Of a stretch of DNA of 64,000 nucleotides, positions 26,201 to 34,077 are shown piece by piece; the stretch's first letter is position 1, and each line of letters starts with the position of its first letter. A model generated the notes under the pieces. It was not told where the DNA came from and made no database searches. It worked only from the letters and a program-made list of their open reading frames with translations. Position numbers and translations under genes: made by a program. The stretch is from Polyangium mundeleinium (GTDB lineage Bacteria; Myxococcota_A; Polyangia; Polyangiales; Polyangiaceae), in NCBI RefSeq assembly GCF_028369105.1, contig NZ_JAQNDO010000001.1, positions 7,286,501-7,350,500 on the forward strand, read 5' to 3'.

Positions 26201-26876
26201 GCAGGAATACGGCCGCCCCAAGATGCGGCGTTTCCTCAAGGAGGAGCTCGACAAGTACCTCGCCGGCCGCGGCGGCGAGCGGGTCGAGGAGCTGCCGCTC
26301 TACCGGGTGGAGAACCAGCAGTACATCCACTACCAGAAAGGATCGCTGGTGTTCTACCGCCTGCGCGAGGAGATCGGCGAGGCCACACTCAATCGCGCGC
26401 TGAAGAAGTTCCTGCAGGACAAAGGGTACCAGCAGCCGCCGTACACGACGTCGGCCGAGCTTCTGGCGTACATCCGCGCCGAGGCCGGTCCGGCGCACGA
26501 GGCGCTGATCACCGACCTGTTCGAGAAGATATGCTTCTACGACAACCGGGTCGAGGCGGCGACCGCCACCAAGCGCAGCGACGGCAAGTACGAGGTGACC
26601 CTCGATCTGTTCGCGGACAAGCGTTATGCGGACGGCAAGGGCAAGGAGACGCCGGGCGAGCTCGATGATTGGATCGAGGTCGGCGTCTTCGCGCGCGGCA
26701 AGTCAGGCAAGGAGGCGGACGAGGAGGTGCTGTACCTGGAACGGCACCACGTGACCAAGCAGCACGAGCAGGTGACCGTCGTGGTCGACGCGGAGCCCCA
26801 TGAAGCCGGCTTCGATCCGAACAACAAGCTGATCGACCGCGTGTCCTCGGACAATCGCAAGCGGGTGGATCTCTAG
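23268..26876 (+). CDS. ABC-2 permease fused to M1-family aminopeptidase
   Basis: This 1202-residue fusion has an N-terminal part (about 1-600) with two sets of ABC-2 type membrane segments ('LIASLFGLLAFGAAASE', 'LFVYLVIGLGLFVAQFMPW', 'MLVITIFISSALLRDFEQG'). After a last helix near 570-590 comes a gluzincin domain. The zinc motif is HEIAHQWW (His942, Glu943, His946) with the next acidic ligand candidate Glu966 in 'LSESLSQYSA'. An upstream 'ESIGFIADLRDESAVDY' segment occupies the place of the substrate-binding exopeptidase region. Such fusions occur in Xanthomonadales and Bacteroidetes, and export coupled to peptide trimming is proposed. The gene ends 2 bp from the convergent monooxygenase gene. 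Confidence 0.93.
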   Translation: MIRELFRFELREQLRSPLLWLIASLFGLLAFGAAASEAVQMGGSIGNVFRNAPTVLARWLTLFTLFGMLVITIFISSALLRDFEQGTAELFFASPIRKRDYLLGRLGAALTASLFVYLVIGLGLFVAQFMPWIDPARLGPVSLEPYLWSFVVFVIPNVLFTGALLSLMAVVTRSILWVYIGVIAFFVLYGVSAALLRDIDNVWIATLMDPLGLRALERTIRYWSAEERNTGLPAISGYLLGNRVLWTSIATALFAATFALFKTERSGTGRRRWGRTAKAEALAPAAHAARKAAGTAVQRPEPLFTTHTVWRQFLRQLRFDTVGVFRGVPFLVMLSFGIANFIPTALLRQTLYDTRIYPVTSQMLSALQGSYSFLLVIIVLFYAGELVWKERGAKMHEVTDAMPVPNWVPLLAKFGALLAVIATFQGIGAITAMLIQLAKGYTRLEPLLYLKTLTLDSSVYVLMGGLALTLQVFSNNKFVGYALLILVLALQTALGLMDFTHHLYNFGSWPIAPYSDMNGYGHFLSAQLWFQGYWGLLLVSLLLLSVAFWVRGSVNSRRERFVVARQRLRGRLGVAFGLGLLSFASVGGFLFWNTNIRNDYRSPEQNLDLAARYENEYGRYKNLPQPKIRASSTEIDLRPETQVLRIDGVYRVHNPHASTIEEVHINLTNDKALVSIDFGGAELVKHDAPLGYRIYRLARPMQPGEEREVRFRLDYHANGITNELQQTQIVENGSFFNNRMFPQLGYDERVQLDDRNDRRKRGLGEPTRMPKLEDEAARASTYVDDDADWLDFKTTICTAPDQTALAPGYLKEEFQRDGRRCFSYAMDRPMLNFYAFLSARWQVKKGFYKEGTPAQIPIEIYYDPKHPYNVDRMIEAVQKSLSYYEANFTPYQHRQVRIIEFPGYASFAQSFANTIPYSESIGFIADLRDESAVDYVYYVTAHEIAHQWWAHQVIGANVQGATVLSESLSQYSALMVMEQEYGRPKMRRFLKEELDKYLAGRGGERVEELPLYRVENQQYIHYQKGSLVFYRLREEIGEATLNRALKKFLQDKGYQQPPYTTSAELLAYIRAEAGPAHEALITDLFEKICFYDNRVEAATATKRSDGKYEVTLDLFADKRYADGKGKETPGELDDWIEVGVFARGKSGKEADEEVLYLERHHVTKQHEQVTVVVDAEPHEAGFDPNNKLIDRVSSDNRKRVDL

Positions 26877-26878
26877 AC

Positions 26879-28093
26879 TTACTGCACGACGATGTCGCGC
26901 ATCGTCAGCTGATCATTGATGGTCAGTCTCTGGAAGATCGGGCGCGTGACGGGCGAGCCGGCGAGGCGGAGGAACGCCGCGCGCAGGATCCGTTGCGCTT
27001 CCCCGGACGGGGTGAAGAACGCCCTCATTTTCAGCCCGTGGGCCTGCAGGCTCGTGATGAACGGGCGGAGCTTCTCCTCCCAGGCGACGAGCGCGCGTCC
27101 CACGTCGTCGGGGTATGTCTCCAGCATGTTGCCCAGGAGCTCACTTCCGGCCAGGCCGGTCGAAGCGCCCATCCCTGAATACAGCGTCAAGCACCACGCC
27201 GCGTCGCCGACCAGCACGACCCGGCCCTTGTGCCAGCGATTCATGCGAACCTGGTTGACCGCGTCGAACAGATACTCGTCCGCGGCCGCGAAGTCGTCGA
27301 AGAGCTCGTTCAGCAAGGGCCCTGCCGGCTCCGGACCGTACGCCTTGCGAATCGACTCGATGCGGGGCCTTCGGAACTGCGCATCGACGTCGTCCACGCG
27401 GTAGGAGAACAGCACGCCGGGGTTGTGGTCCGCGAAGGGGAAGACCCATACCGATCGCCCGGCCTCGGCCATGACCAGCCCGTCGTGCAGATTGTAGCCG
27501 CTGACGGGTTTGCTCAGGATGGCCGCACCGATCATGTACTTCAGCGGGTAAAGGAAGTCTTCGGGCGGGCCGAAGACGAGCTTTCGCACGGTCGAGCGCA
27601 TTCCGTCGGCGCCCACCACGAGGTCGAAGCGCTCGGTCACGGTCGCGCCGGTCTTCGTGTGGGTCGTCGTGACGTCGACGCCGCGATCGACCTGCTCGAT
27701 TCTGGTGGGGACCGTCGAGAAGCGGATCTCCACCCCCTCCGGCAGCGCGGAGAACAACCCATTCTCGACGTCGCCGCGCAGCAGCATGCGCGGCTCGCCG
27801 GGCACGTCGGCGAAGTTCATGCCCTTGCGACGACGATTGGACCGGTCCACCTCGTACGTCAATGTTTGCGGGTGCCTGCGGTTGCCCATGGCCTCGAGCA
27901 CGCCGAGCCGCTTGGCGGACGCCTGGCCCGTGCCGAAGAGGCCAATGAAATAGCCGCCTTTGCGGCGTTCGGGTGCCCGCTCGAGGATCACGGGCTCCCA
28001 GCCGGCCCTGTGCAGCCGGAGGGCTGTGGCGATGCCAGCGATGCCAAGTCCAACGATCAAAACGCGGCGCCCAGGTGTCGCTGATGTCGTCAT
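26879..28093 (-). CDS. FAD-dependent monooxygenase
   Basis: A 404-residue class A flavoprotein hydroxylase. It has the N-terminal dinucleotide-binding motif 'VLIVGLGIAGIATALRLH' (GxGxxA/G), the conserved 'DLVVGADGMRSTVRK' (DG motif) and the second FAD motif 'GRVVLVGDAAWCLTLYSG'. These enzymes use NAD(P)H and O2 to hydroxylate aromatic or polyketide substrates, and TetX-like relatives inactivate tetracyclines; the substrate is not evident. The start at 28093 matches the family N-terminus. The AraC gene lies 92 bp upstream on the same strand, and the MFS and phosphotransferase genes lie beyond it. Confidence 0.93.
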   Translation of the reverse strand: MTTSATPGRRVLIVGLGIAGIATALRLHRAGWEPVILERAPERRKGGYFIGLFGTGQASAKRLGVLEAMGNRRHPQTLTYEVDRSNRRRKGMNFADVPGEPRMLLRGDVENGLFSALPEGVEIRFSTVPTRIEQVDRGVDVTTTHTKTGATVTERFDLVVGADGMRSTVRKLVFGPPEDFLYPLKYMIGAAILSKPVSGYNLHDGLVMAEAGRSVWVFPFADHNPGVLFSYRVDDVDAQFRRPRIESIRKAYGPEPAGPLLNELFDDFAAADEYLFDAVNQVRMNRWHKGRVVLVGDAAWCLTLYSGMGASTGLAGSELLGNMLETYPDDVGRALVAWEEKLRPFITSLQAHGLKMRAFFTPSGEAQRILRAAFLRLAGSPVTRPIFQRLTINDQLTMRDIVVQ

Positions 28094-28185
28094 GATGCGC
28101 TGACGATAGCGATCGACGGCGCCCGCCGGCAGAGCGCGGGTTGGGGCGGGAATCGGCCTGGATTGGGGTCGAAGGGAAAGGCCCT

Positions 28186-29109
28186 TCAGGCCCCGGGGCG
28201 GCGGCGCCGCTCGCGAAAGGCGCGGGGGGTCATTCCCTGGGCGCGCCGGAAGGTGCGGATGAAATGGGTGACGTCGGCGTAACCCACCTGGTCTGCAATG
28301 CGCTCGATGCTCGCGTCCGTTTCCAGGAGCCTCCGCCGGGCCTCGGCCATGCGATGCTCGCGCAGCCAGTCCCCCACGGTCAGCCCGGTCTCCCGGCGGA
28401 TGATGTTGGCCAGGTGTGAAGGCGTGCGCCCGACCGCCGCCGCGACGTCCTGCAGCGAGAGGGGCTCCAGGCAGTGTGCCTCGATGAAGGTGAGCGCATG
28501 TTGCACGAGCCCGCTGAGCATGGGCGGCGCCAGCGGCGCGTGCTCCTGCAATTCGCGCATGAACTCCGTGATCAGAAGCGTAAACCATGCGAGCGCGGCG
28601 TTTTCCGCGCCCCACTGGACCTCTCGCAGCTCGGCCTCCATCTCGGCCACCACGCGCTCGATTCGTTGCCGCCGAGGTGGCCCGGGTCGCAGCCGGAGCA
28701 ATCCCCGGAGAAAGATGCTGCGCACCGGCGCGTCCTTCGCAATTCCCCCCATGCGTGGTTGTCCGGGCAGCCGCTTCGGAGAGCTCAGCAGCGTCGGATC
28801 AAAGCCCACGATCCATCCCTCCAGGTCGGTGACATCGAGGGGCTGGTTCTCCACGCCCGCGGGGATGATGTGGATATCCCCGGCATGGAGATCGACCTCT
28901 TCCAGATGACGGCCTCGCCCCTTGCCCGCCGTCAGCACGAACACCATGAAGAAGGTCGAGATCATCGGCCCGGGAAGCGGCGTGGGCTTGGGCCCCGAGA
29001 GGCGAACGACACGCAAGGGCAAGCCCCCGGCGCCGAATTCGTCCAGCGTGAGAACGTCAGGAGGACGGTGCGGAGGCGCGCGACGCATGTCCTCGAGCAT
29101 CGCATACAC
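28186..29109 (-). CDS. AraC-family transcriptional regulator
   Basis: The 307-residue regulator has an N-terminal cupin-like sensor domain (about 25-130, 'FMVFVLTAGKGRGRH', 'GDIHIIPAGVENQPLDV') and a C-terminal pair of helix-turn-helices (about 205-300). These are 'LSLQDVAAAVGRTPSHLANI' and 'IERIADQVGYADVTHFIRTF', with the consensus tail 'GMTPRAFRERRR'. It lies between the exporter and the monooxygenase on the same strand, so control of the monooxygenase is likely. The first ATG is used; no strong ribosome-binding site separates it from Met4. Confidence 0.92.
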   Translation of the reverse strand: MYAMLEDMRRAPPHRPPDVLTLDEFGAGGLPLRVVRLSGPKPTPLPGPMISTFFMVFVLTAGKGRGRHLEEVDLHAGDIHIIPAGVENQPLDVTDLEGWIVGFDPTLLSSPKRLPGQPRMGGIAKDAPVRSIFLRGLLRLRPGPPRRQRIERVVAEMEAELREVQWGAENAALAWFTLLITEFMRELQEHAPLAPPMLSGLVQHALTFIEAHCLEPLSLQDVAAAVGRTPSHLANIIRRETGLTVGDWLREHRMAEARRRLLETDASIERIADQVGYADVTHFIRTFRRAQGMTPRAFRERRRRPGA

Positions 29110-29145
29110 CGGGATGCATGGGGGGATTCTGCGTGCGAGGCGGGC

Positions 29146-30525
29146 TCAGCGCGGCGCGGCGGCGGGCACGGGCGGCGGGAGGCGGCCCGGGAGGAGCGCC
29201 GCGCAGCCGAGGGTCACGACCAGCGATGCGCAGAAAATCACGATCGACGTCGCGTGCTCGCGCCGGGCGATCTCGGGGACCGGGCTCTCCGTGAGGACCA
29301 AGCCGAGCACGGTCAAGCCGGCAATGCCGCCGAGGTAACGCATGGTGGAGGTGAGGCCCGCCGCCATTCCGCTTTTTTCCCGGGGCACGTCGCTGATCGA
29401 GGAGGCTTGCGAGGGCGCCGACGTCAGGCCGAGGCCCAAGCCGAGCAAGCCGAGCGCAGGCACCGCGTCCGTCACAGCATGGAAGGGGAGGAACACGAGC
29501 AGCGTCATTCCCACGAGGGCAAGCGCAGAGCCGGTGAGCGCCACCGCGCGCGCCCCGAAGCGCTCGGACGCGCGCCCCGCGAAGGGAGACGCGACGATCA
29601 TCATGGCCATCATCGTCACCAGCGTATTGCCGACGTCGCGCGGCCCCGCGCCGAAGAGCCGCCCCGCCACCTGCGGCAGCTCGAACAACATCGAGTACAT
29701 GGCGAAGTTCTGGATGGCGATGAGCAAGCTGCCCGCGACGAAGCTCCGGCGCTTGAACAACGAGAAATCGATGATGGGATCCGCGGCGCGTTGCTCCCAC
29801 CACGCGAAGGGAACGAGCCCCAAAACGCCGAGCGCGGCCGCCCAGCGGAGCTCCTTGTTTTCGAGGCCGATCACGAGCCCGAGGAGCGAGGCCCCGAGGA
29901 GCACGGAGCCGAGCACGTCGAAGCGAGGTCGCGCCGCAGCCTCTTTCGGGGGCGAGGCCGCAGGTGCGCCGAGATGCACGAGCGCGGCGGAGGCGAGGAG
30001 GACCGGGACGTTCGCGAGGAAGATGGACGTCCAGCCGAAATGCGTCACGAGCAACGCCCCGACCTTCGGGCCGAGGCCCGCCGAGAGCCCCATCATGGCG
30101 CCCATCGCGCCGAACGCGCGGCCTCGCACCTCTGGCGGCAGCTCGGTGCGCAGCATGGCAAACGCGCTGGGCGCGAGAATCGCGCCGCCCGAGGCCATGA
30201 GAATACGCGCCGCCGTGAGCCCCGGGAGCAGGGGCCAGACGTAGGCGAGCGTGGCGCCGAGCGCGAAGAGGATCTGGCCCATCGCGAGCGCCCGCCGGTA
30301 CCCGAGCCGGTCGCCGAGCTTGCCGCCCGGGCTTTGCAGGACGATGTTCGTGAGCAGATAACTCGTCACGAGCCCTTGCCGGAGCACGCTCGATTCGGCG
30401 CCGAGGTCGCGCGACATCGCGGGCAGCGCGACAGCGACCATCGTGGAGTTGAGCGGCGCGAGCGAGGCCGATAAGGCGATCGCGACGAGCAGGCGCATGG
30501 GCACACGGGGCCCTTGTTCAGCCAC
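29146..30525 (-). CDS. MFS drug exporter (DHA2/EmrB-like)
   Basis: A 459-residue major facilitator with about 12-14 hydrophobic segments. Near the N-terminus it has 'ASLAPLNSTMVAVALPAMS', the pattern of the DHA2 (EmrB/QacA) group. The intracellular loop motif A appears as 'GKLGDRLGYRRAL' and motif C-like glycines as 'MMGLSAGLGPKVGALL'. DHA2 proteins export drugs and natural products by proton antiport. The GTG at 30525 has AGGAGAG at proper spacing and overlaps the preceding gene by 8 bp; an ATG at 30498 is the alternative. Coupling to the phosphotransferase-like genes suggests that drug export and modification act together. Confidence 0.92.
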   Translation of the reverse strand: MAEQGPRVPMRLLVAIALSASLAPLNSTMVAVALPAMSRDLGAESSVLRQGLVTSYLLTNIVLQSPGGKLGDRLGYRRALAMGQILFALGATLAYVWPLLPGLTAARILMASGGAILAPSAFAMLRTELPPEVRGRAFGAMGAMMGLSAGLGPKVGALLVTHFGWTSIFLANVPVLLASAALVHLGAPAASPPKEAAARPRFDVLGSVLLGASLLGLVIGLENKELRWAAALGVLGLVPFAWWEQRAADPIIDFSLFKRRSFVAGSLLIAIQNFAMYSMLFELPQVAGRLFGAGPRDVGNTLVTMMAMMIVASPFAGRASERFGARAVALTGSALALVGMTLLVFLPFHAVTDAVPALGLLGLGLGLTSAPSQASSISDVPREKSGMAAGLTSTMRYLGGIAGLTVLGLVLTESPVPEIARREHATSIVIFCASLVVTLGCAALLPGRLPPPVPAAAPR

Positions 30526-31324
30526 GGGTGATCGCTCTCCTCTGGAGCAGATACAGGCGATCGGCGGCGAACGCCCATTCCAGGTCCTGCGTCCCGCCGA
30601 AGGCCGCTTCACACGCCGAGGCCAGCGCGTCGAGCGCCGCGAGGCGCGCGTCGTCGAGGCACAACACGTCGACCCGATGCGCCGGCACGGGGACCTCGGT
30701 CGTGCCGCCTTCCTCGCTCCAAACAATCGCGCAGTCCTTCTCGCCCGGCCTCTTTTCGAGGACACGCCCGCCGCGGGACACGCGATAGTGGTCGGGCGTG
30801 ACGATCCCCGCGACGACCGCCTCGCCGAGGCCCCACGTCGCCTCGATGACGCGCTCGTCGGCGCCCGTCGTCGGGTGGCGGGTGAAGAGCACGCCCGCAC
30901 AATCGGCGAGGATGAGCCGCTGCACGACGACGCCCATCCGAGGCTCCGGCGGGAGCCCGAGCTTTCGTCGATAAGCGAGCGCCGACGCCGTCCGCGCCGA
31001 GCCGTGTACGGTCGCGAGCGCGTCTTGCAGTTGGCGAGGATTACGCACGTTCAAGACCGTGGCATGTTGCCCGGCAAAACTCGCCGCGGCGCCGTCCTCG
31101 CCGATCCCGGAGGACCGGACCGCCACGGGCCCGGCGAGCGTCGCGAAGGCATCCAAGAGCCGGCCGAGCTGCGCGTCGTCTCCCGCGACGACGCGATCCA
31201 CGAATTCGGACGAGAGCGCGAACGCCGGCGGCACGGGCAGGCCGCTTCGATGCGCTTGCCCGAGCTGCGCGGCTTTTCCGCCGAACTCGGCCTCCGGAAG
31301 GTGCGCGTCGAGCGCCGCGATCAC
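30518..31324 (-). CDS. PEP-synthase-type ATP-binding domain protein (split RPH half)
   Basis: This 268-residue protein is a stand-alone PPDK_N ATP-binding domain. Seen motifs: 'FGGKAAQLGQAHRSGLPVPP' at the N-terminus, 'GPVAVRSSGIGEDGAAASFA' (substrate/phosphate loop), 'ADCAGVLFTRHPTTG', 'VIEATWGLGEAVVAGIVTPD' and the closing 'GGTQDLEWAFAADRLYLLQ'. In full-length enzymes (PEP synthase, rifampin phosphotransferase) this domain is the N-terminus of one chain; here it is a separate gene placed after the gene for the remaining domains. The combined length (268 + 596 residues) is close to that of rifampin phosphotransferase. ATG and stop overlap at 31321-31324. Confidence 0.88.
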   Translation of the reverse strand: MIAALDAHLPEAEFGGKAAQLGQAHRSGLPVPPAFALSSEFVDRVVAGDDAQLGRLLDAFATLAGPVAVRSSGIGEDGAAASFAGQHATVLNVRNPRQLQDALATVHGSARTASALAYRRKLGLPPEPRMGVVVQRLILADCAGVLFTRHPTTGADERVIEATWGLGEAVVAGIVTPDHYRVSRGGRVLEKRPGEKDCAIVWSEEGGTTEVPVPAHRVDVLCLDDARLAALDALASACEAAFGGTQDLEWAFAADRLYLLQRRAITRG

Positions 31325-33111
31325 AACGCCACCTCCGGCGCGAGCGCGGGCGAGGGTGAGGGCGCCGCGGCGAGGATCGTCACTTCGCCGGTTTCACCGT
31401 CCACGCGCACGCGCGCGCCGTCGGGGATCGTCACCGTCGCCGCCTTCGTGCCGACGATGCCGGGAATGCCATATTCGCGCGCCACGATCGCCGCGTGGGA
31501 GAGCTGCCCTCCCCGATCGGTCACGATCGCGCCGAGCAGCGGGAGCACGACGTTGAAATAGGCCGACGTCGACCGCGTCACGAGCACGTCGCCTTTCTGG
31601 ATTCGCCCGAAATCCGCAGGGTCGAGGACGACGCGCGCCGTCCCCTCGTACACGCCCGCATTGATGGTGAGCCCCTGGACGCGCGCGGCGGCGTTCTTGC
31701 TTTCGGGTTCGGGCGGCTTGCCCGCGTTCGCGTGGTCCGCGGTCATGTCTTCCATGAGCATGTTCATGGCCTTCATCGCGCGGCGCGCCGCGGCCGGGAA
31801 GACGTCGAGGGGCGGCGGCTCGCCGGGCGGCGCATTCAGCCACGGCGGCGCGTGTTCGAGGGTCATCGTCGCTCGATAGAGCGCGCGCTTGGAAAGCTCC
31901 GCCGCAGAGGGGCCCGAGCGGCCTTCGAGGAGCGCGACCATTTCCTCGATCGTGAGGTCCACAGCGTGCTCGGGATCCTCGATCTTCCCGGCGGAGACGA
32001 GCCGGCGCCCCACCTCGAGCACGGCCCTGCGCGCGAGCCCGGTCCCCCAGCTATCGGCGTAAATGCCTCGCTCGTCGCGCAGCCGGTTCACGCGCCGCGC
32101 CTCGCCGAGCAGCTCGTCGAAATGCGCCCGGTGCGCAGCCGGCACGCGCGCGCGGATCTCCCGCTCCTTTGCGTCGCGCGTGGCGAGCGCATCGTCCGCA
32201 CGATTCTCCTCGACCGTCGCTCGAATCGCCCGGACGAGCATGTCCGGCAGCTCGCCCGCGGTCTTGTCCGAGATGTCGTACCCGATCGACCGGCACCGCA
32301 CGAGATCCAGGTACGCACGCGCCGCCGTCCCGACCTCCCCCGGCAGCGCCACGAGCGCATCGAGCGCGGCCTGCGCATCGCCCTGCCGGGTGAGCACCCC
32401 GCGCCCCTCCTCGCTCGCGCGGAGCGCCTTCGCCAGCGCTTCGAGCTCGTCGATGGCGATGCCGCGGGCGAGCGGCGACGTGCCTCGCAAGAGCGCGAGC
32501 GCCTCGCCCGAGCTCACGCCCGTCCATTCGCGGACGTGCGCGATGTAATCGCCCGTCGGCAGCATGACCGTGAAGTTGTAGTGGTGGTGGAGCGTGATCA
32601 TCTCCGCCATGTGCGTCCGCGTGCGCTTCAGGTGTTCCCGGAGCGCGCCGAGGTCGAGCGAGGCCGGATCGATCGCCTGGAGGGCCAGGTGCTTCTCGAT
32701 GGCGCGTGGTTTGTCGACCCTGTCCCAGTGCCCGAGATCCGTGCGCCAGAGCTTCGATTCGAACGCCCGCTCGCATCGCTTGAACCGCGCGCGAATTTCG
32801 GGATGCACGCGGAAGAGAAGCCACAACAAGGGCTTCGGCGGCGGCCCGCTGCCCAGGCTCGCGACGCCCGCCGGGACGCCGAGAGGCTGCATCTGGCCGT
32901 AGGCGAAGCCATTCACCATGACGAGGCTGATCCCTTTCATGGGAAGCCCGTATCGCTCCATTCCCTTGGCGAACCCGATCGGCATGCCCTCCTTCAGGGC
33001 GTCCGCACCAAACCGCGTCGCAGGGCGCGAGAAATGCGACTTTTCGAGCTCCCACGGACCGGGGCCGGGTGGTTCGAACCTGACGTCGGCGAACATCGGA
33101 TGGACCTTCAT
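31321..33111 (-). CDS. Rifampin-phosphotransferase-like central and phospho-His domains
   Basis: The 596-residue protein lacks the ATP-binding domain of its family. The first 480 residues are largely helical and correspond in position to the drug-binding part of rifampin phosphotransferase. The C-terminus is a PEP-utiliser swivelling domain with 'GDVLVTRSTSAYFNVVLPLL', then 'RGGQLSHAAIVAREYGIPG', whose His539 is the expected phosphate carrier. The partner ATP-binding domain is encoded immediately downstream with a 4-bp overlap. Known RPH enzymes transfer the ATP beta-phosphate to rifamycins; whether this one does is inference. ATG 33111 (GAGGTGA upstream) is preferred to a GTG at 33120. A TetR gene is divergent. 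Confidence 0.85.
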   Translation of the reverse strand: MKVHPMFADVRFEPPGPGPWELEKSHFSRPATRFGADALKEGMPIGFAKGMERYGLPMKGISLVMVNGFAYGQMQPLGVPAGVASLGSGPPPKPLLWLLFRVHPEIRARFKRCERAFESKLWRTDLGHWDRVDKPRAIEKHLALQAIDPASLDLGALREHLKRTRTHMAEMITLHHHYNFTVMLPTGDYIAHVREWTGVSSGEALALLRGTSPLARGIAIDELEALAKALRASEEGRGVLTRQGDAQAALDALVALPGEVGTAARAYLDLVRCRSIGYDISDKTAGELPDMLVRAIRATVEENRADDALATRDAKEREIRARVPAAHRAHFDELLGEARRVNRLRDERGIYADSWGTGLARRAVLEVGRRLVSAGKIEDPEHAVDLTIEEMVALLEGRSGPSAAELSKRALYRATMTLEHAPPWLNAPPGEPPPLDVFPAAARRAMKAMNMLMEDMTADHANAGKPPEPESKNAAARVQGLTINAGVYEGTARVVLDPADFGRIQKGDVLVTRSTSAYFNVVLPLLGAIVTDRGGQLSHAAIVAREYGIPGIVGTKAATVTIPDGARVRVDGETGEVTILAAAPSPSPALAPEVAL

Positions 33112-33253
33112 TGCCTTCACCTCGTCCTGATGGAAGCGATTGCCTGGGGAGCCGGACCCGCTCGCTCTCGTTCGAGGGAGCGCCCTCGGTCCTCGGTGAC
33201 GTTCTCGTTACGGAAGCGTGACGATCGCGAGGCTAGGGGATCCTCGACGTGCT

Positions 33254-33297
33254 GTCCAGTACTCCATGACCAGTTTGGAAAGTTGGTCATCCAGTAC
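33254..33297. promoter_or_regulatory. Probable TetR operator in divergent promoter
   Basis: A perfect inverted repeat ATGACCA-N11-TGGTCAT lies at 33266-33290, enclosed by direct repeats CCAGTAC (33256-33262 and 33291-33297). It lies between the TetR gene (starts 33345) and the divergent phosphotransferase-exporter operon (starts 33111). Position and symmetry fit a TetR dimer site controlling both directions. Confidence 0.6.
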
Positions 33298-33344
33298 CGG
33301 TCGGTGTTGGTCCTCGGTCGAAGGTCGCTGTAGAGTGCCGCGCG

Positions 33345-34046
33345 ATGGTGGCGCAGGACGACGAGCAACACCGAGGGCGCGGCGAGCGGATCCTCGCGGT
33401 GGCCCAGGAGCTCCTCCTCGGGTGGGGCTACAAGCGGGTCACGATCGACGACATCGCACGTCGTGCTCGTGTAGGGAAAGGCACCATCTACCTCCACTGG
33501 AAGTCAAAGGAGGCGCTCTTCATGGAGCTCTTGCGCCGTGAGGTCGCCGCCATGCTCGACGCGCAGATCCACGAGATTCAAGTGGAGCCGAGGATGGTGC
33601 TGCCGCACCGGATGTTTCGCTCGATGTTCCTGCTCCACACGGGGCGCCCGCTTGCGAGGGCCATTTTCGGAGAGGAAGCCGATATCCTGGGCGCGCTGGC
33701 GCCGGACCGATCGGCGCCGTCCTTGGCCCGCGTCCTCGGGCTCGCGGACCACCTCACCCGGATTTTGCAGATCTTTCGGGATCACGGGCTGATACGCGTG
33801 GATCGCCCGCTCCCCGATCAGGCCCATGCCATCGAGGCCATCCTGTCGGGTTCTTTTCTGCTATCGAAGCTGCCGTCGCACGCAGGGCCCACGCTGGAAC
33901 AGCAGGCGGACATCCTGGCCGTCACGGTGCGCGACGCATTCGAGAGGCCCGAGCCGCCGGAGCGCGCAGCCGTCGAAGCCGCGGCGTTGCGACTCGGCAC
34001 GATGCTCGACGACATGCGCACGCAGCTCCTCGGCAAACCATCCTAG
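33345..34046 (+). CDS. TetR-family transcriptional regulator
   Basis: A 233-residue TetR regulator. The helix-turn-helix is at about residues 15-60: 'RILAVAQELLLGWGYKRVTI' followed by 'IARRARVGKGTIYLHWKSK'. The C-terminal ligand-binding domain is helical and of unassigned type. It is divergent from the split phosphotransferase/MFS operon with an inverted repeat between, the standard layout for a drug-responsive repressor that releases on ligand binding. Confidence 0.93.
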   Translation: MVAQDDEQHRGRGERILAVAQELLLGWGYKRVTIDDIARRARVGKGTIYLHWKSKEALFMELLRREVAAMLDAQIHEIQVEPRMVLPHRMFRSMFLLHTGRPLARAIFGEEADILGALAPDRSAPSLARVLGLADHLTRILQIFRDHGLIRVDRPLPDQAHAIEAILSGSFLLSKLPSHAGPTLEQQADILAVTVRDAFERPEPPERAAVEAAALRLGTMLDDMRTQLLGKPS

Positions 34047-34077
34047 GTTTCGCAGGGCATCTCCCACGAATCCCTGC

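Noticed and set aside
22215-26498. A 1427-codon minus-strand open frame
   Set aside because: It is the mirror of the ABC ATPase and permease-peptidase genes; the product is Arg/His-rich without motifs, as expected in GC-rich antisense frames.
26840-26900. Terminator between convergent genes
   Set aside because: Only 2 bp separate the two stop codons and no hairpin with a T-run is visible.
28474-30474. A 666-codon plus-strand frame
   Set aside because: It lies antisense to the AraC and MFS genes and is made of charged low-complexity sequence.
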